Assembly: GCF_020184175.1 (NCBI RefSeq)
Contig: NC_065531.1
Location: 26,309,213-26,373,212, forward strand
DNA length: 64,000 nt
DNA from: Aphis gossypii
Lineage: Eukaryota > Arthropoda > Insecta > Hemiptera > Aphididae
Direction: 5' to 3'
Both the position numbers and the translations under genes were made by a program. Below, piece by piece: positions 11,047 to 22,563 of the stretch. A model generated the notes under the pieces. That model searched no databases. It was not told the DNA's origin and saw nothing but the letters and a program-made list of their open reading frames with translations. Position 1 is the stretch's first letter. Each line of letters starts with the position of its first letter.

Positions 11047-14000
11047 CTAACCAAGAATTCCATTAATTTTCATGTAATCAATATCATAAACTTTTAAGTA
11101 ATGTAAACAAACAATTGCAGAACCCTGTTCTGCCCACCTTTTATTTTTTTCCCTGAAAAGTATAAATATATCAGAAATAAATATTATATTTTTTTTTTAT
11201 TCACAAATTAATAATTACCAAAAAGATGATGAATATTTTTGATTATCAAATGTCACCGTGCTTTTGAAAAGTTTTTCAAATTGTTCTGTATGATATTTTG
11301 GTAATGGCTTATTGTGTTTTTTTGCCCAATTCAATAATTTTGTTTTTGGCAAGTCTTCAGGTCTGGGGTACAATGAACGTATATACATACACTTTAAACT
11401 ATTAACATAATTTGATTCTTCTTCATCAGTAGAATTCTGCTTAATTCGTTTTTGATCATTACACGCTACATCTCTTTCTTCAAAACGAAGATAGTTCATT
11501 TTCTTTTGTTTTTGACGACAGTAATCACCTAATTCCCAAAGGTCACTAAAAAATTAAAATGATGAAATATTGGGTAAATTAAATGTCTAAATTAATTATA
11601 ATTTTTTAGGATCAGTTCACATTAGTACAGTATTGGGCGGTAGTTAAGTTAAAACAAAGCAAAATCTAAAAACTAAAGATTAAGGTGGTTACACAAAAAA
11701 CAAGTGAAATAGGTAATAAGTTGGAGTCGTGTATAATTATGGAATATAGGTAAACTATAAATCTAAATTACGTTATAACATACACTTAAAATAGCAATAA
11801 ATTTGGACATCGAATAGTCTATTCTATAATCAATAACAAAACTGACTACAGACTGCAAACTGTACTAATAGGAACCTGCCTTTAAACAAACCAAATTTGT
11901 TGTAAGGATGTAGACTCCAAAAAAAGTCTTCCCTGCTCTGTTTCTTGAATATTTTGTAGCATATTTTGAATACAGTATTTTGAATTTGGAGCAACATTAT
12001 CATAATCAACAGCGTGGTGTAGGTAATCTCTTATTACGGTAAATAATTCTAATTTTCCATCCTTTTTAAATATAGAACAATTTTTTTCAGCTGTACGTGC
12101 TATCATAACACTTGAACAACCAGTTACGTTTTTGAACTTAATTATATCCTCAAATACTTTAATTTCTTTTGACCCACCACTACAAAAAAATAAAATACAT
12201 CAAAAATATTATTTTTTAAAGTTATAAATGTATAATACATATAATACATTGGTACCTCATGCTTTCAACTAATAGGAGTGCTTACAATCTCTTTTACTCA
12301 TTATATATTCTTATCTACTCATTTATCCATCATATTAAAATAACTATTAATACAACTAAACAATACATTATTTGAACATTTATGATTAGAGCAAGTACTT
12401 ATTTTTTCTTTGCTAGTTGATCTACTGTGTACAGTGCCATATTTCCCAGTAAACACTATAAGCTAGTGCTTAGAGCGGCAAATAGTTTTTAATATGACAT
12501 TTTTATTATGTCACTAGAACTAAAAGAAATGCAACTAATTATAAAATGTTTTTAGACCAACAGGATTGTAGAAATATTTATATTTTATAATTTCCAATTT
12601 CAAAATTGTAGAGTTTATCGCCCTATTATATAGCATTGCTGCATTATTTATAAATTTTTCATTACCATGTTGTATATATATGACTTGACAACAGACAAGT
12701 AGATATAAAAATATTTCAGATAATTTTACAGAATCCTAAAAAAAGTTTGCGGCACCTTGGTTGGGAATCTCTGCTTTAATAGTTTAATAACATTTTTTAG
12801 ACTAGAAAAATATTTATATTAAAAGACGGCAATTTGTTTATTGCCTAAAGCAGCACAATGGTTAAATCCGACACTGACTGTATATACTTATATGCTGTAT
12901 TTACTTTGTAAGCAACAAATGTAATATAATTTACTACATTTGACTAACATTATTAGTACGTACATGGTACATTTATTTATCTAGACATTTTAGGGTAAAT
13001 AGAGCTTTTTTTTTTATTTTAAGTTCATACTTTAATTTATAATGAATTTTACTGTTTTAATATTTAATTCATTTTTAGATTATTTTCTGGAAATAATATA
13101 ATTGCTAAATATTTTCAATGAATTAATTCAAATAATACTTTAATTTATTAGTGAGACCAAATTTCTACGATTAATAAATAATGTAGACTAAATCATATAG
13201 AAATACTGCAATAGACTTTATCTAATTTAGGTAATTTGATGCAAGTATAAGTGGCCATTATAGAGTGTGTGCTATACTTCTAATAGATTCTATAATAATT
13301 CAATATTTTAATTCTATTTTTGAGAATTTTGAATGTATTTAAGTCCTTGTTCTACTAATGATTCAATCTGTACATTACTAGACACTAGTATCTTATATAT
13401 TTGTTTATCATTACTAACTTAGCAATAACTGGGATATTTAATGCTTCAGATATAGCTTTAATGAAATGGTTTCTATTTGGATGTATTGGTCTCTCTTTAA
13501 TGGTACGGCCATGTATACCGATTGCAGCCACTCCAGTAGCAGCTAATTTTTTACACAACGAAATTGTATCATCAATATCTTCTAACACGCGAATCTTGCA
13601 TGTCACTGGTATTTTAACAGCTGAAACTACTGCAGAAAGAATCGCACAAGCCTTGTCAGGATTAAATAAAAGAGCAGCTCCCATTCCTCCTTTGAGTGAG
13701 AAGTCTTTTGGGCAACCCATGTTTATGTCAATTCCTGCTACATCTTGTTCTCTAATGGTAATAATAAAAAAAAATAATACAATTTAGTACATATGGTTAT
13801 GAAAATTATACTCACACTACTTGTGCAGCCTTAGCTGCTCGTTCAGGATCACTAGTGCCAATTTGAAGAACAACATATGGCTTTTCGCGTGAGCAAGTAC
13901 GGAATACTACAGTAGCATCACTTTTGTCAATATAATCAATACTTTGTAATGTTTCTAAAATAATTATATAGGTTGTCTATCATGTAATTAAAAATTGTAA

Positions 14001-14180
14001 TTTTAAATTACCATTTACTTTTCGATAACATCTAATTAGCCTATGATCAATTAATTCTTCGGTGTATACAATATCTGCTCCGTAATCCAATGCCAATAAA
14101 CGCATTGGTAGTGTGTTTATTCTGACCATGGGTGCTAAAATAATTTTGTTGTCGTAACATAGTTGCTTTATGTTTTCCAT
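11047..14180 (-). CDS. Dus2: tRNA-dihydrouridine(20) synthase 2, with dsRNA-binding domain
   Basis: Six exons join to 453 residues: 14180-14012, 13954-13816, 13751-13419, 12179-11892, 11545-11219 and 11152-11047. The N-terminal flavin TIM barrel shows ILAPMVRINTLPMRLLALDY, the catalytic cysteine in INMGCPK (residue 116, the same number as in human DUS2), VTCKIR and IPVIANGGS. The C-terminal double-stranded RNA-binding domain spans about 369-441 (LLNWAKKHNKPLP, then RWAEQGSAIVCL). The enzyme reduces U20 in the D-loop of cytoplasmic tRNAs using FMN and NADPH, and the dsRBD grips the tRNA. The start at 14180 gives a human-like MENIKQLCYDNK N-terminus; an upstream in-frame ATG at 14189 would add three residues. 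Intron 3 is unusually long (12180-13418) because it contains a MITE. The next gene upstream, DNAJC17, is on the same strand. Confidence 0.94.
12432..12876. mobile_element. hAT-like element in DUS2 intron 3, 445 bp
   Basis: The left end CAGTGCCATATTTCCCAG and the right end in reverse complement CAGTGTCGGATTTAACCA are terminal repeats. The flanks ACTGTGTA (12424-12431) and ACTGTATA (12877-12884) match at seven of eight bases. It contains no coding frame, so it is a nonautonomous copy. Confidence 0.7.
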
Positions 14181-14189
14181 ACAGACCAT

Positions 14190-15079
14190 AAATAAACTAC
14201 ACTCAGTAAAAAAACGGTATTTTGTAATCAAAATAATAATTTCTCTTGATCAACTAAAAAACTTAAATTTAAAATAAGATTAAATTTAGTTGAATTTGTA
14301 TTTAACCACGAAAAACTATCCAATTATTTGTATATTAAATTTATTTTACAAACTATTACTTTTTTGTAGTAACTTACTAATTTATCGTAAAAAAAATTAA
14401 AATAACTTTACATTTCCAATATTCAATTTAATTTATTGTAAAACGTTTAAAAGTGTTGTGATTGTGTTATCATAACATTTATAATCGTATCAGATATTAT
14501 TTTTGGTAAATACCACGGTTAATTTACATACCGCACCAGTCGCTTACGAATTTCCATCATAGATATAAAGGCATAAGCCATAAAGTTTTAAACGTTACAG
14601 ATCGTATACTGTATGTCTGTATTTATTAAAACTAATAAAACGTTTTCTGCTACAGAAGCACAGCATTTTATCTTAGGGCTTAGATTATTGGTGTACGGTA
14701 GTTAAATCATTATACAAATCTAGGAATTAAAATGTAATAAAACTTTATAAATTATCCAGTCTTAAATAACCTGTAGTACACTGCACCAATTAAATATTGG
14801 CACGTGTTGTAGTATGTGCAACATTTCAAAAACCATAATTCAGCTACTTCACAATTGAATAATTCTCATACAGTATACCCATTACTCAGAGCAATGTTAA
14901 ATAAATAAACAACAAAATTCAATGGTTGTAAGAAGACAGCTTTAACTTTGTAATGTTTAACGTTTAATCAACCAAGATAAAAAACAAAAAAAAACATTTA
15001 TACATATGTACATGTGGACTTATTAACTACAAGTATAAATAATATAATTATGTGCATCAAGCGTTAGACTTGTTAGTTT
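14190..15079. other. Intergenic, DUS2 promoter side and DNAJC17 3' end
   Basis: About 890 bp between two minus-strand genes. ATTAAA on the minus strand at 14963-14968 is a possible DNAJC17 poly(A) signal, about 112 bp past its stop. The part nearest 14190-14700 should hold the DUS2 promoter; no distinct core motif was recognised. Confidence 0.45.
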
Positions 15080-16390
15080 TTATACTACCCTTGGTTCTTC
15101 TGTATTTATATTGTTTGAATTACTATTTTCTTGCTGAGATTTACCAGCTTGTCGAAATCTCTCAAGTATCATTGCTTCATAATCCAAAAATGCCTAGGAA
15201 AATAATAAATTATTGTATAAATACTAAATTGATTAACATGATTTAAAAAAAAAATACTTGTGCAGATGATGCAGTTTTTGAAGTATTTTCAGTATGGTTG
15301 ACATTTTGATTTTGATAAGCTGAAAATATATTACTAGGATTTTGAGCCGAGGTATGAGAAGAACTTTTTTTAGTGTCTTGTCCATAATCTCCGAGAAAAC
15401 TCACAATTAGTGGAGAATTTGGATAACCAACTTCTAAATTTTTGGCATTAATCTAACAAAATATAGTATTTGTATGAACACAGATAGTAGTGGTATTAAT
15501 GTTTAATTTACTTTAAAATTACTTACAGCAGAAGTCTTAGATTTGTACTCAACAAGAGCAACACATTTTTTGTTTTCTAGTACCACAACAGTTATTACAT
15601 CGCCATGCTAAAATATGTAATGTATTAGAGATTAATATTTAATAAATAATTTTGATAAATTACCTACCTTTGAAAACAATGATGTTAAATTCTCTTTATT
15701 ATACACTCCATTTTCCTTCCACTTTACTTTTAGCTTGAATGAACCAATCTTTTCTTTCTCAGATTCTTGCTGTTTAAGAAGCTCATTAACGCGAGCTCTT
15801 TCTTTAGCAAGTAGAGATGAACTTTCTTTCCTTAAACGTTCCAGTTCTTTCTGTATATTTATAAATATATATAACATCATATAAAAAAAAGAAAAAAGAA
15901 ACAAAATACAAATTTACCTCAAAATTACGTTCCACTGTATCTTTTTGTTTTCCCAATGCTGCATTTTCTCTTTTAACAAGATCATCTATAAGTTTTTTTC
16001 TTTTCGAATCATATTCTTTTTCACGCAATTTAGCAGCAATTTTAGCATTTACTAACTTGTCATAAGCTAACTAAGAATAAGTAACAACATTAAAAATAAG
16101 ACTATTTACAATACAAAAGCAACAAATCTTACTCGTGCTGCAGTGTCCGTTAGAATAGTTAATATTTTAGATAACTGCAAAAACAATTGAGCTGCTTTAG
16201 GATTATCAGGATTTTTATCTGGATGGCATTGTAGAGCTTTCTTCCGATATGCTGTTTTAATCTGATTGAAATAGCCAATATTAATATGTATTACATGGAA
16301 AATCAAAAATTGCCTTACCTCTTTTTCAGTAGCGGACTGTTGGATCTCAAGTATTCCATAAAGATCTAAATCTTTCAAATCTGAATCCAT
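15080..16390 (-). CDS. Dnajc17: DnaJ homolog subfamily C member 17
   Basis: Seven exons join to 308 residues (human 304): 16390-16319, 16261-16133, 16070-15918, 15850-15668, 15607-15527, 15452-15258 and 15193-15080. An N-terminal J domain starts at DLDLYGILEI and carries the HPD motif in CHPDKNPDNPKAA (residues 37-39), ending LTDTAARLAYDKL. A charged coiled coil follows (about 85-145, KRKKLIDDLVKREN, LERLRKE). An RNA-recognition motif covers about 155-225 (KLKVKWKENGVYNKENL, GDVITVVVLENKK). The tail is Ser/Asn/Gln-rich and contains AFLDYEAMILERFRQA, the conserved C-terminal segment of this family. The protein is a nuclear J-domain/RRM factor linked to pre-mRNA splicing; the chaperone partner is expected to be Hsp70. 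It is divergent from ANAPC15, with a 389-bp shared upstream interval. Confidence 0.94.
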
Positions 16391-16779
16391 CTTAATAATA
16401 TAAATTCTATAAAACAAACAGACACTATATTATTATATAAAAATCGAGTAACAAGTTGCAAATTGCAACTTACAAGTTACAATATTAGTAAAATACTAAA
16501 ATATGAAAAGACCCAAAACGGCAAACGCGAGTTACTAGTTTGTTATCAGTTTGTATTATTTATATTGATACCTTGACGGATACATAGACATAATATATAT
16601 TATGTCTATGGACGGATACCACAGATTAAAAATTTTATCACAGAATATTCTGTGAGGTTTTGTTATTCGATTTATGTTGATAAATGATAATACAACTGTT
16701 AATTTTATTTTATGAGATGTTTTTCTTTTGAATATTTATATTTATCGAATTTAAATTCTTTTCATTAAAATACATCATA
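16391..16779. promoter_or_regulatory. Shared interval between divergent DNAJC17 and ANAPC15
   Basis: Only 389 bp separate the two start codons, which point away from each other, so both promoters and 5'UTRs must lie here unless upstream noncoding exons exist elsewhere. Repeated AAGTTGCAAATTGCAACTT-type inverted sequence lies near 16450-16475. A 28-bp palindrome with 8-bp direct repeats is inserted at 16575-16619. Confidence 0.6.
16575..16619. repeat. Perfect 28-bp palindrome with 8-9 bp direct repeats
   Basis: Bases 16583-16610 form a perfect palindrome whose left half is CATAGACATAATAT. GACGGATA flanks it on both sides (16575-16582 and 16611-16618, extendable to nine bases with the shared C). 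It has the same architecture as the units at 710-777 and 783-835. Confidence 0.8.
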
Positions 16780-17878
16780 ATGAATTCTGGTATTCCAATT
16801 TTTCCAACTATGATCCCAAATATCGTAAATCCATTATGGTTTAGTGTTGATGAGCCTAAAAACGAAGATACAGAGCTTATACGAATAGAAAGTATCCACC
16901 AAAACTGGGTAAAATTAAGAATATTTACTAGAATATTTTACAAACGTACCTATTTATTAATAATAATTCATATATTTTTTAGTTACTTACATTAACAAAT
17001 AAAATCAACGACAAAGACTTTCCAGTACCAATTGGCAAAACGGCAACTGAAGTAATACATTTGTTTCAATATCTTTCTCATGACTCATAATTTTTCTGCA
17101 TTATTTGTATTGTTTGTAACAGTTTTCTTTTATTAGTTGTAGTTCATTTATTTGTTATAATATTATCTTTAGTGATATTTGAAGTAGTTTTATTGAATTA
17201 TAATTTTTAAAATTCTAAACAAATAGGTACAAAGGTACCTAGTGACGCAGTGAACGGTGTTTTATAATGCCTAGGCATCATGGTAGATTTTTTTGGGAGT
17301 GGGATGGTTGGATACATAATTTTTTACCAATAACATAAAATTAAAATTAAAATATATACAGGTACATAATAATATTATGTATTATATATTAGGTATATTA
17401 AGGGGATAAAGAGTGGGTAGTTACTGAAAAATAAAGTTGTGCTGTTATGCATCATGATTCACCACGCCACTGAAGATACCTATAAAGTATGCATTATAAA
17501 AATGTAAAACACCACTGAGTCACAATAATTTTAAGACATTTGTACAAATAAGACAATTATTGATTTAAAACATTCATGTTTATGTACAACATAATATAAT
17601 TATTCTGTTAAAAACTGTTCTTAGCAGCAATGGTTTATACTATCATTATAATATTATTATGCATACCTACCTATGTACATTTTATGCTTCATTTATAATT
17701 TTAATTTATTTATTTTCCTTTTTAATAGGTACAAGATGAAGAAGATGAAGAGGATGAAGAAGAAGAGGTCAATGCTTCAGATGATAGTGAAACCCATGAT
17801 GAGGAAGATGACGATGTCGAAATGGATGTTACCAATGCATATGATCGAGATTCACCCATTTCTGTTTCTACTAGATAA
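16780..17878 (+). CDS. Anapc15: Anaphase-promoting complex subunit 15
   Basis: Three exons join to 115 residues (human 121): 16780-16908, 16983-17051 and 17729-17878. The N-terminus has the family signature: FPTMIPNIVNPLWFSVDEP, then ETEL-like EDTELIRIESIHQNW, then a short linker with FPVPIGKTATE (human LVPIGKPASE). The C-terminal 50 residues are almost entirely Asp/Glu, then end in SPISVSTR. APC15 sits on the APC/C platform near the mitotic checkpoint complex and promotes Cdc20 turnover and release of the checkpoint. Exon 1 starts at the first ATG after the shared promoter and keeps phase 0 through both introns. AATAAA follows the stop within a few bases (17880-17885). Intron 2 carries a MITE. 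Confidence 0.92.
17240..17472. mobile_element. hAT-like MITE in ANAPC15 intron 2, 233 bp
   Basis: The left end TAGTGACGCAGTGAACGG aligns with the right end in reverse complement, CAGTGGCGTGGTGAATCA. The flanks AAGGTACC (17232-17239) and AAGATACC (17473-17480) match at seven of eight. No coding content. Confidence 0.6.
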
Positions 17879-19076
17879 AAATAAATAATAATAGTTATTG
17901 TTTTGAATCATCTATAATAATGACAAAAATTGTATACTCATTGCAATAATATGTCATTACTCATTAATTATTATAGTGCACAACTAAATAAGTGTTAAAT
18001 ACATTTTTAAAAGTTGTTCATGTATCATATATTTTACAATTTTAAAATAAATAATTAATTGACCAAAATGAAAAACAATAACAACTACTGTATATATTAT
18101 TATTGTTACTTTTTTTAATAAATGATTGTGTTAGAGACTTAAAGTGAATCTTTTAACAGTTACACTTATCTCAAAATATGAAGAAGCGAGAAATTATTTT
18201 TGTTCATCATTTTTTTTTTCAAATAATCACATTTTAATTTTATTATTTAAATTAAAATTCTTTTTGAAAGCTTCATAATATAAAAAAAATGTATTATTCT
18301 GAAAAATGTTGATCCACTTCTCCGCTCATTAAATACTTTAAGCACTTATTAACTATTTGACTATATTTCTGTGTTTAATATTTATATTGTTATTAGTTAT
18401 AGTTAAGGTAATAGTGTAGTTCACGTGTAATCACGAATTAACTTAATTAACTTTACTATATAATTTTATACTTAAGGTATATCTTAATTCATGACCGTGA
18501 TATAAACTTTTGTTACAGATTCAATGAAATTTATTTAATTCTGTGTTATTGTCTATTACATAACATTGTAGACGTAATAATGTTAATATAAATCTATTTA
18601 ATACTAATTATGATAATATGGTAATTAATGTAATATTATAATAACATAACATTAATTATAAATTGTATTTATTTTCAATTATAGTAATAACTACAAAAAT
18701 AATATTAATTATTAATGTACAGATTTCTAAATAGAACGTTTATGTCTGTGTTATCATGTAATTATTAATAAATTATGAGTGATAAAAATTCTATCAACGT
18801 ATGTTATCACCAAGTATTCAAGGTCATAAATTATGCTCACTATAAAAGAGAAATTCAAACTAATGAACTATGTCTGAATTTTGATTAATGATTTATATTA
18901 TCAAAAAAACGTGTCGGTTAATTTTTATCCTTTATTCGGTTCATTTGATTTTTTATTATTTATTACCGATTTTTACTGATTACTAAATAGTTATATAATA
19001 TTAGTTGACTAAAGTCTAAGATGTTTTTAGAAAAGTAAAATTAAGCTCAGTGTGTGGTGAGGTAATTTTAATTAAG
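17879..19076. other. Intergenic, ANAPC15 3' side to ADCK1 promoter
   Basis: AT-rich and without coding frames. A second AATAAA near 18046 may be a distal ANAPC15 poly(A) signal. The ADCK1 promoter should lie in the last few hundred bases; no specific motif was recognised. Confidence 0.45.
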
Positions 19077-19671
19077 ATGTTGAGCAGAACAATTGGATTA
19101 GGAATTCTGAGTGGTACAGTAGCAACTGCTTACTCTTTTTATGAAAATGATTTTAATATCGATTCAGTCGGTATTGTTCGGTTTAGTCGAGCCGCCACTA
19201 CTGTAAGTCTAAGTTTTCATCTCATAAATGTAATTATAAATCTTTTAATTGCATGGTCAAATTATTTTGTTTAGGGAATACATGTTATGTATCATTATAA
19301 GACTACTCTGTATGCACCATCGGTTAGCAAATCTTCACCAAATTATCAAGAAATAAGATCAAAAGTATGTTAAGTTTTATAGATATATATATTTTTTAAT
19401 TTTATCAAATTCACATTTATCTTTGTAAATAATTTACTTTTATTTTGTATAGTCTCACAGTAAAGCAGCTGAACTTTTACTAGAACTATGCCGCACTAAT
19501 AAAGGTGTTTATATAAAGATTGGACAACACATTGGAGCATTAGAAAATCTTTTTCCAAAAGAATATACAGACACATTGAAAGTTTTGCACAGTCAAGCTC
19601 CCATTACACCATTAAAAGAAATTTACAAAGTAATCAAAGAGGATCTTAAACAAGATGTAAGTATAATATTC

Positions 19672-19709
<38 letters not shown>

Positions 19710-22563
19710 TATACAATACAATATAGCATTGTTTCTTTACCTTTACTTACACAATAATAATATGATAGAAGTAATTATTTTGATCTGTAGCTTTTTACAC
19801 AAATTAAGTGATTATAATGTAGGGGAGTCGTGTGGAGTAGTATGGGGTCTTATGTCAAAAATATACATTTGATTTATTTAATTTTATTAAAAATAAGTTT
19901 CAAATTTAGTATTTATACCTGTTGTACATTTTTATTAAATTTTGTAGAATACATGTTTTATCATAACTAACATAGTTTAAGAATTTTTTTTTCTTAAACT
20001 ACCTAGTTATAAAATTTAGATTAAAATTTGCTATTATTAGTTTTAGGTTTGGTCTTTGAAAAGTTGAAGTAACATAAATATTTACAATGATCAGAGTTAT
20101 ATCTGTTGATACTAAAAACAATTTTCTTAGAAATAATATTTTTTCTTTATTCATAAATCTTCAGAACAAAATTGTTCTAAAATGAAAAATTGGAATTGGA
20201 ATTATTCGACGACCTTTCAAAAATTATTTGCTACCTCAAATGGATCCCTAAATTTGAAACATTGCAATATAGTATGTAGTATATATTTATTGTATGAATA
20301 AAATATATTATGTTTACAAGTTGATATTATTTATACTTAAAGGCCGATCAGTTATTCAGCGAAATAGATCCAAAACCACTGGGTGCAGCTTCATTGGCTC
20401 AAGTACATAAAGCAAAATTACGATCAACTGGAGAAAATGTTGCTATTAAAGTTCAGCATTCATATGTTCGGGGAGATGCAAAAATAGATATTGCTATAAT
20501 TGAGGTAACATACTGTATAATACAAATCAGTGGCGAATTTTCTGGGCATGATTGAGAATAAAAACATAAAAACAAAATGTATATTACCATAAATTATTAG
20601 TTACTAATTACTTTACAACAATAATAATATATGACAGAAATTTGGTCAAATTTATATTCATTATATTTAATTGCATCTTTTACTGGTAGAGTATGTGATA
20701 ATGTGTGTTAGCTATATAACACTTGTTATTGCAGGAAAATATCAGACTGTGTCAAGAATTATTCTACTAGCTTCTTCAACACTAACTATCCAGCATTTTT
20801 TCATTCATTTGTACTTTGGTTAGATGCAGATGATTTATTTTATTAATATTAAACTTTACTAAATAAGAGTTATAATTTGAAAAAGAATGATGAAAAGTGA
20901 TTCGTCACTGATAAAATTATTATACCTAAGTGCTAAGACATATTAATATCATCATAAAAAAAATTAAAAAGTAATAATGATTAATGCTAATTACATTGTT
21001 TTAGACTTTAGTGAACATTGGTTCCTATATTTTTCCTGATTTTAAGTTTCAATGGCTTGTGAAACAAACAAAACAGAATATACCAAAAGAATTAGATTTT
21101 ACAATTGAAGCTCAAAATACTGAAACTCTTAGGTCAATGTTCAAACACTTTAAGTGGTTAAAGGTATTTTTATTTTAAGTTAGTGTAATCAAATACATTG
21201 TTTTATACATTTTTTTTTAGAATAGATGCAACTAATATTACTCTATAATTTAACCTTTATGTATATGTTTAAAATTAATTTTAAAGTATATTTTTTTATT
21301 AATTTGTAGGTACCAAAAATATATGATGAATTTAGTTCTTCTAGAGTCTTAACATTGGAATTCTTTGAAGGTGGACAAATTAATGATCTTGATTACATCA
21401 ATCGAAATAAGTAAGCATAGAATATATCAATACAATATTAGTTATAGCATTGATTATACATAGTACTATGTATAATCAATGGTTATAGTAAACAACCATG
21501 GTTATTTACACTGCATATATAGTAAAGTGTGCTAACACTTAATGAGTAAGTTATTGAAAAACAAAAGCAAATAATAATATACAAGTATTTTAATATTTAA
21601 AAATGTATACATGTATATTGTGTATAATATTATATTACATATGTTGTTCATTTACATTCAATTTGGGTATGAATAAAAATAATAAAAGTACATAAATTTA
21701 GATTGAATGTGAATGAAATATCTGACAAACTGGGAAGCTTATACAGTGAAATGATATTCAAAAATGGATTTGTACACAGTGATCCTCATCCTGGTAATTT
21801 GTTGGTGAACAAAGATAAAAATGGTCAATTGAATTTAATACTTTTGGATCATGGTCTTTACGCTGTAAGCTTTCAACTTAAATATTTATCTGTTTTTATT
21901 ATACTATTAACTATTTGTTTCAGACATTAACTGATAGTTTTCGACGTACATATGCTAAATTATGGAAAAGTATATTGGATAATAATCATGATAAAATGAA
22001 AAAATACTGTACCAAATTAGGAGTTGCTGAAATGTATGGTTTACTTGTGTGTATGGTAGCTGGACGTACTTGGGATTCAGTTCAAGATGGAATTGTTACT
22101 AAGAAATTGACTGACGCTGAAGTAATCAAAAAATAACAAAAGTATAAAAAAAACATTAATTATTTTTAGTTTTTGTTTTATTTTATAGAAAGAAAAATTT
22201 CAAAGTGGAATTCCATTAGTGTTGACAGAAACTTTGTATATTCTGCAAACTGTTAATCCCCAAATTTTGTTATTACTTAAAACTAATGATTTAATACGTG
22301 GTATTGATACAACTTTGGGAACATTGTCAAAGTAAAGTATTTTATTTATTTACTAAAAATTTAAATTATAATATGTTATTATATTTTTTTATAGGTTAAC
22401 ATCTTTACGTCCAATGACTGTAAGCTGCATAAATACTATATATGACAAACCGTTATATAACAGTTCATTTTGGAGTAGCTTAAGTATTCATTTCAGAAAA
22501 CAATGGTCACTTTTAAAAGCTAAACTATTTTTTTTCTGGCTTAGCATTATTGATACTGCTTAA
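19077..22563 (+). CDS. Adck1: AarF-domain kinase 1 (UbiB/COQ8 family, mitochondrial)
   Basis: Ten exons join to 504 residues: 19077-19202, 19275-19364, 19453-19656, 20343-20504, 21005-21163, 21310-21410, 21702-21864, 21924-22121, 22189-22331 and 22395-22563. Human ADCK1 is about 520-530. The N-terminus is hydrophobic (RTIGLGILSGTVATAYSFY), as expected for mitochondrial targeting. UbiB hallmarks follow: KxGQ as KIGQ (94-97), the Ala-rich loop PLGAASLAQVHKA replacing a protein-kinase P-loop, VAIK (K176), VHSDPHPGNLLV (D308, N313) and the metal-binding LLDHGLY (D330). The family acts in the mitochondrial inner membrane space; ADCK1 is tied to cristae and lipid homeostasis, and its substrate is not settled. 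The start at 19077 is preferred over an in-frame ATG at 19050, because the downstream one begins the targeting sequence seen in homologues. The gene is complete, with no missing motif. Confidence 0.93.
19679..19706. repeat. (TA)14 microsatellite
   Basis: Uninterrupted TA dinucleotides within ADCK1 intron 3, about 20 bp past the donor site. Confidence 0.9.
20528..20560. repeat. Truncated hAT-MITE end in ADCK1 intron 4
   Basis: CAGTGGCGAATTTTCTGGGC resembles the CAGTGGCG ends of the MITEs at 3008 and 17240, but no partner end or target duplication was found nearby. Read as a fragment. Confidence 0.3.
21441..21488. repeat. Perfect 34-bp palindrome with 7-bp direct repeats
   Basis: Bases 21448-21481 are a perfect palindrome whose left arm is CATTGATTATACATAGT. 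GTTATAG flanks it on both sides (21441-21447 and 21482-21488). It lies in ADCK1 intron 6, just 30 bp past the exon. Confidence 0.8.

Noticed and set aside
13401..13787. 128-codon plus-strand frame
   Set aside because: It lies antisense to DUS2 exon 3, whose minus-strand reading has strong family motifs and proper splice sites.
17673..17888. 71-codon frame rich in Met and Lys on the plus strand
   Set aside because: It is the wrong frame over the acidic repeat of ANAPC15 exon 3.
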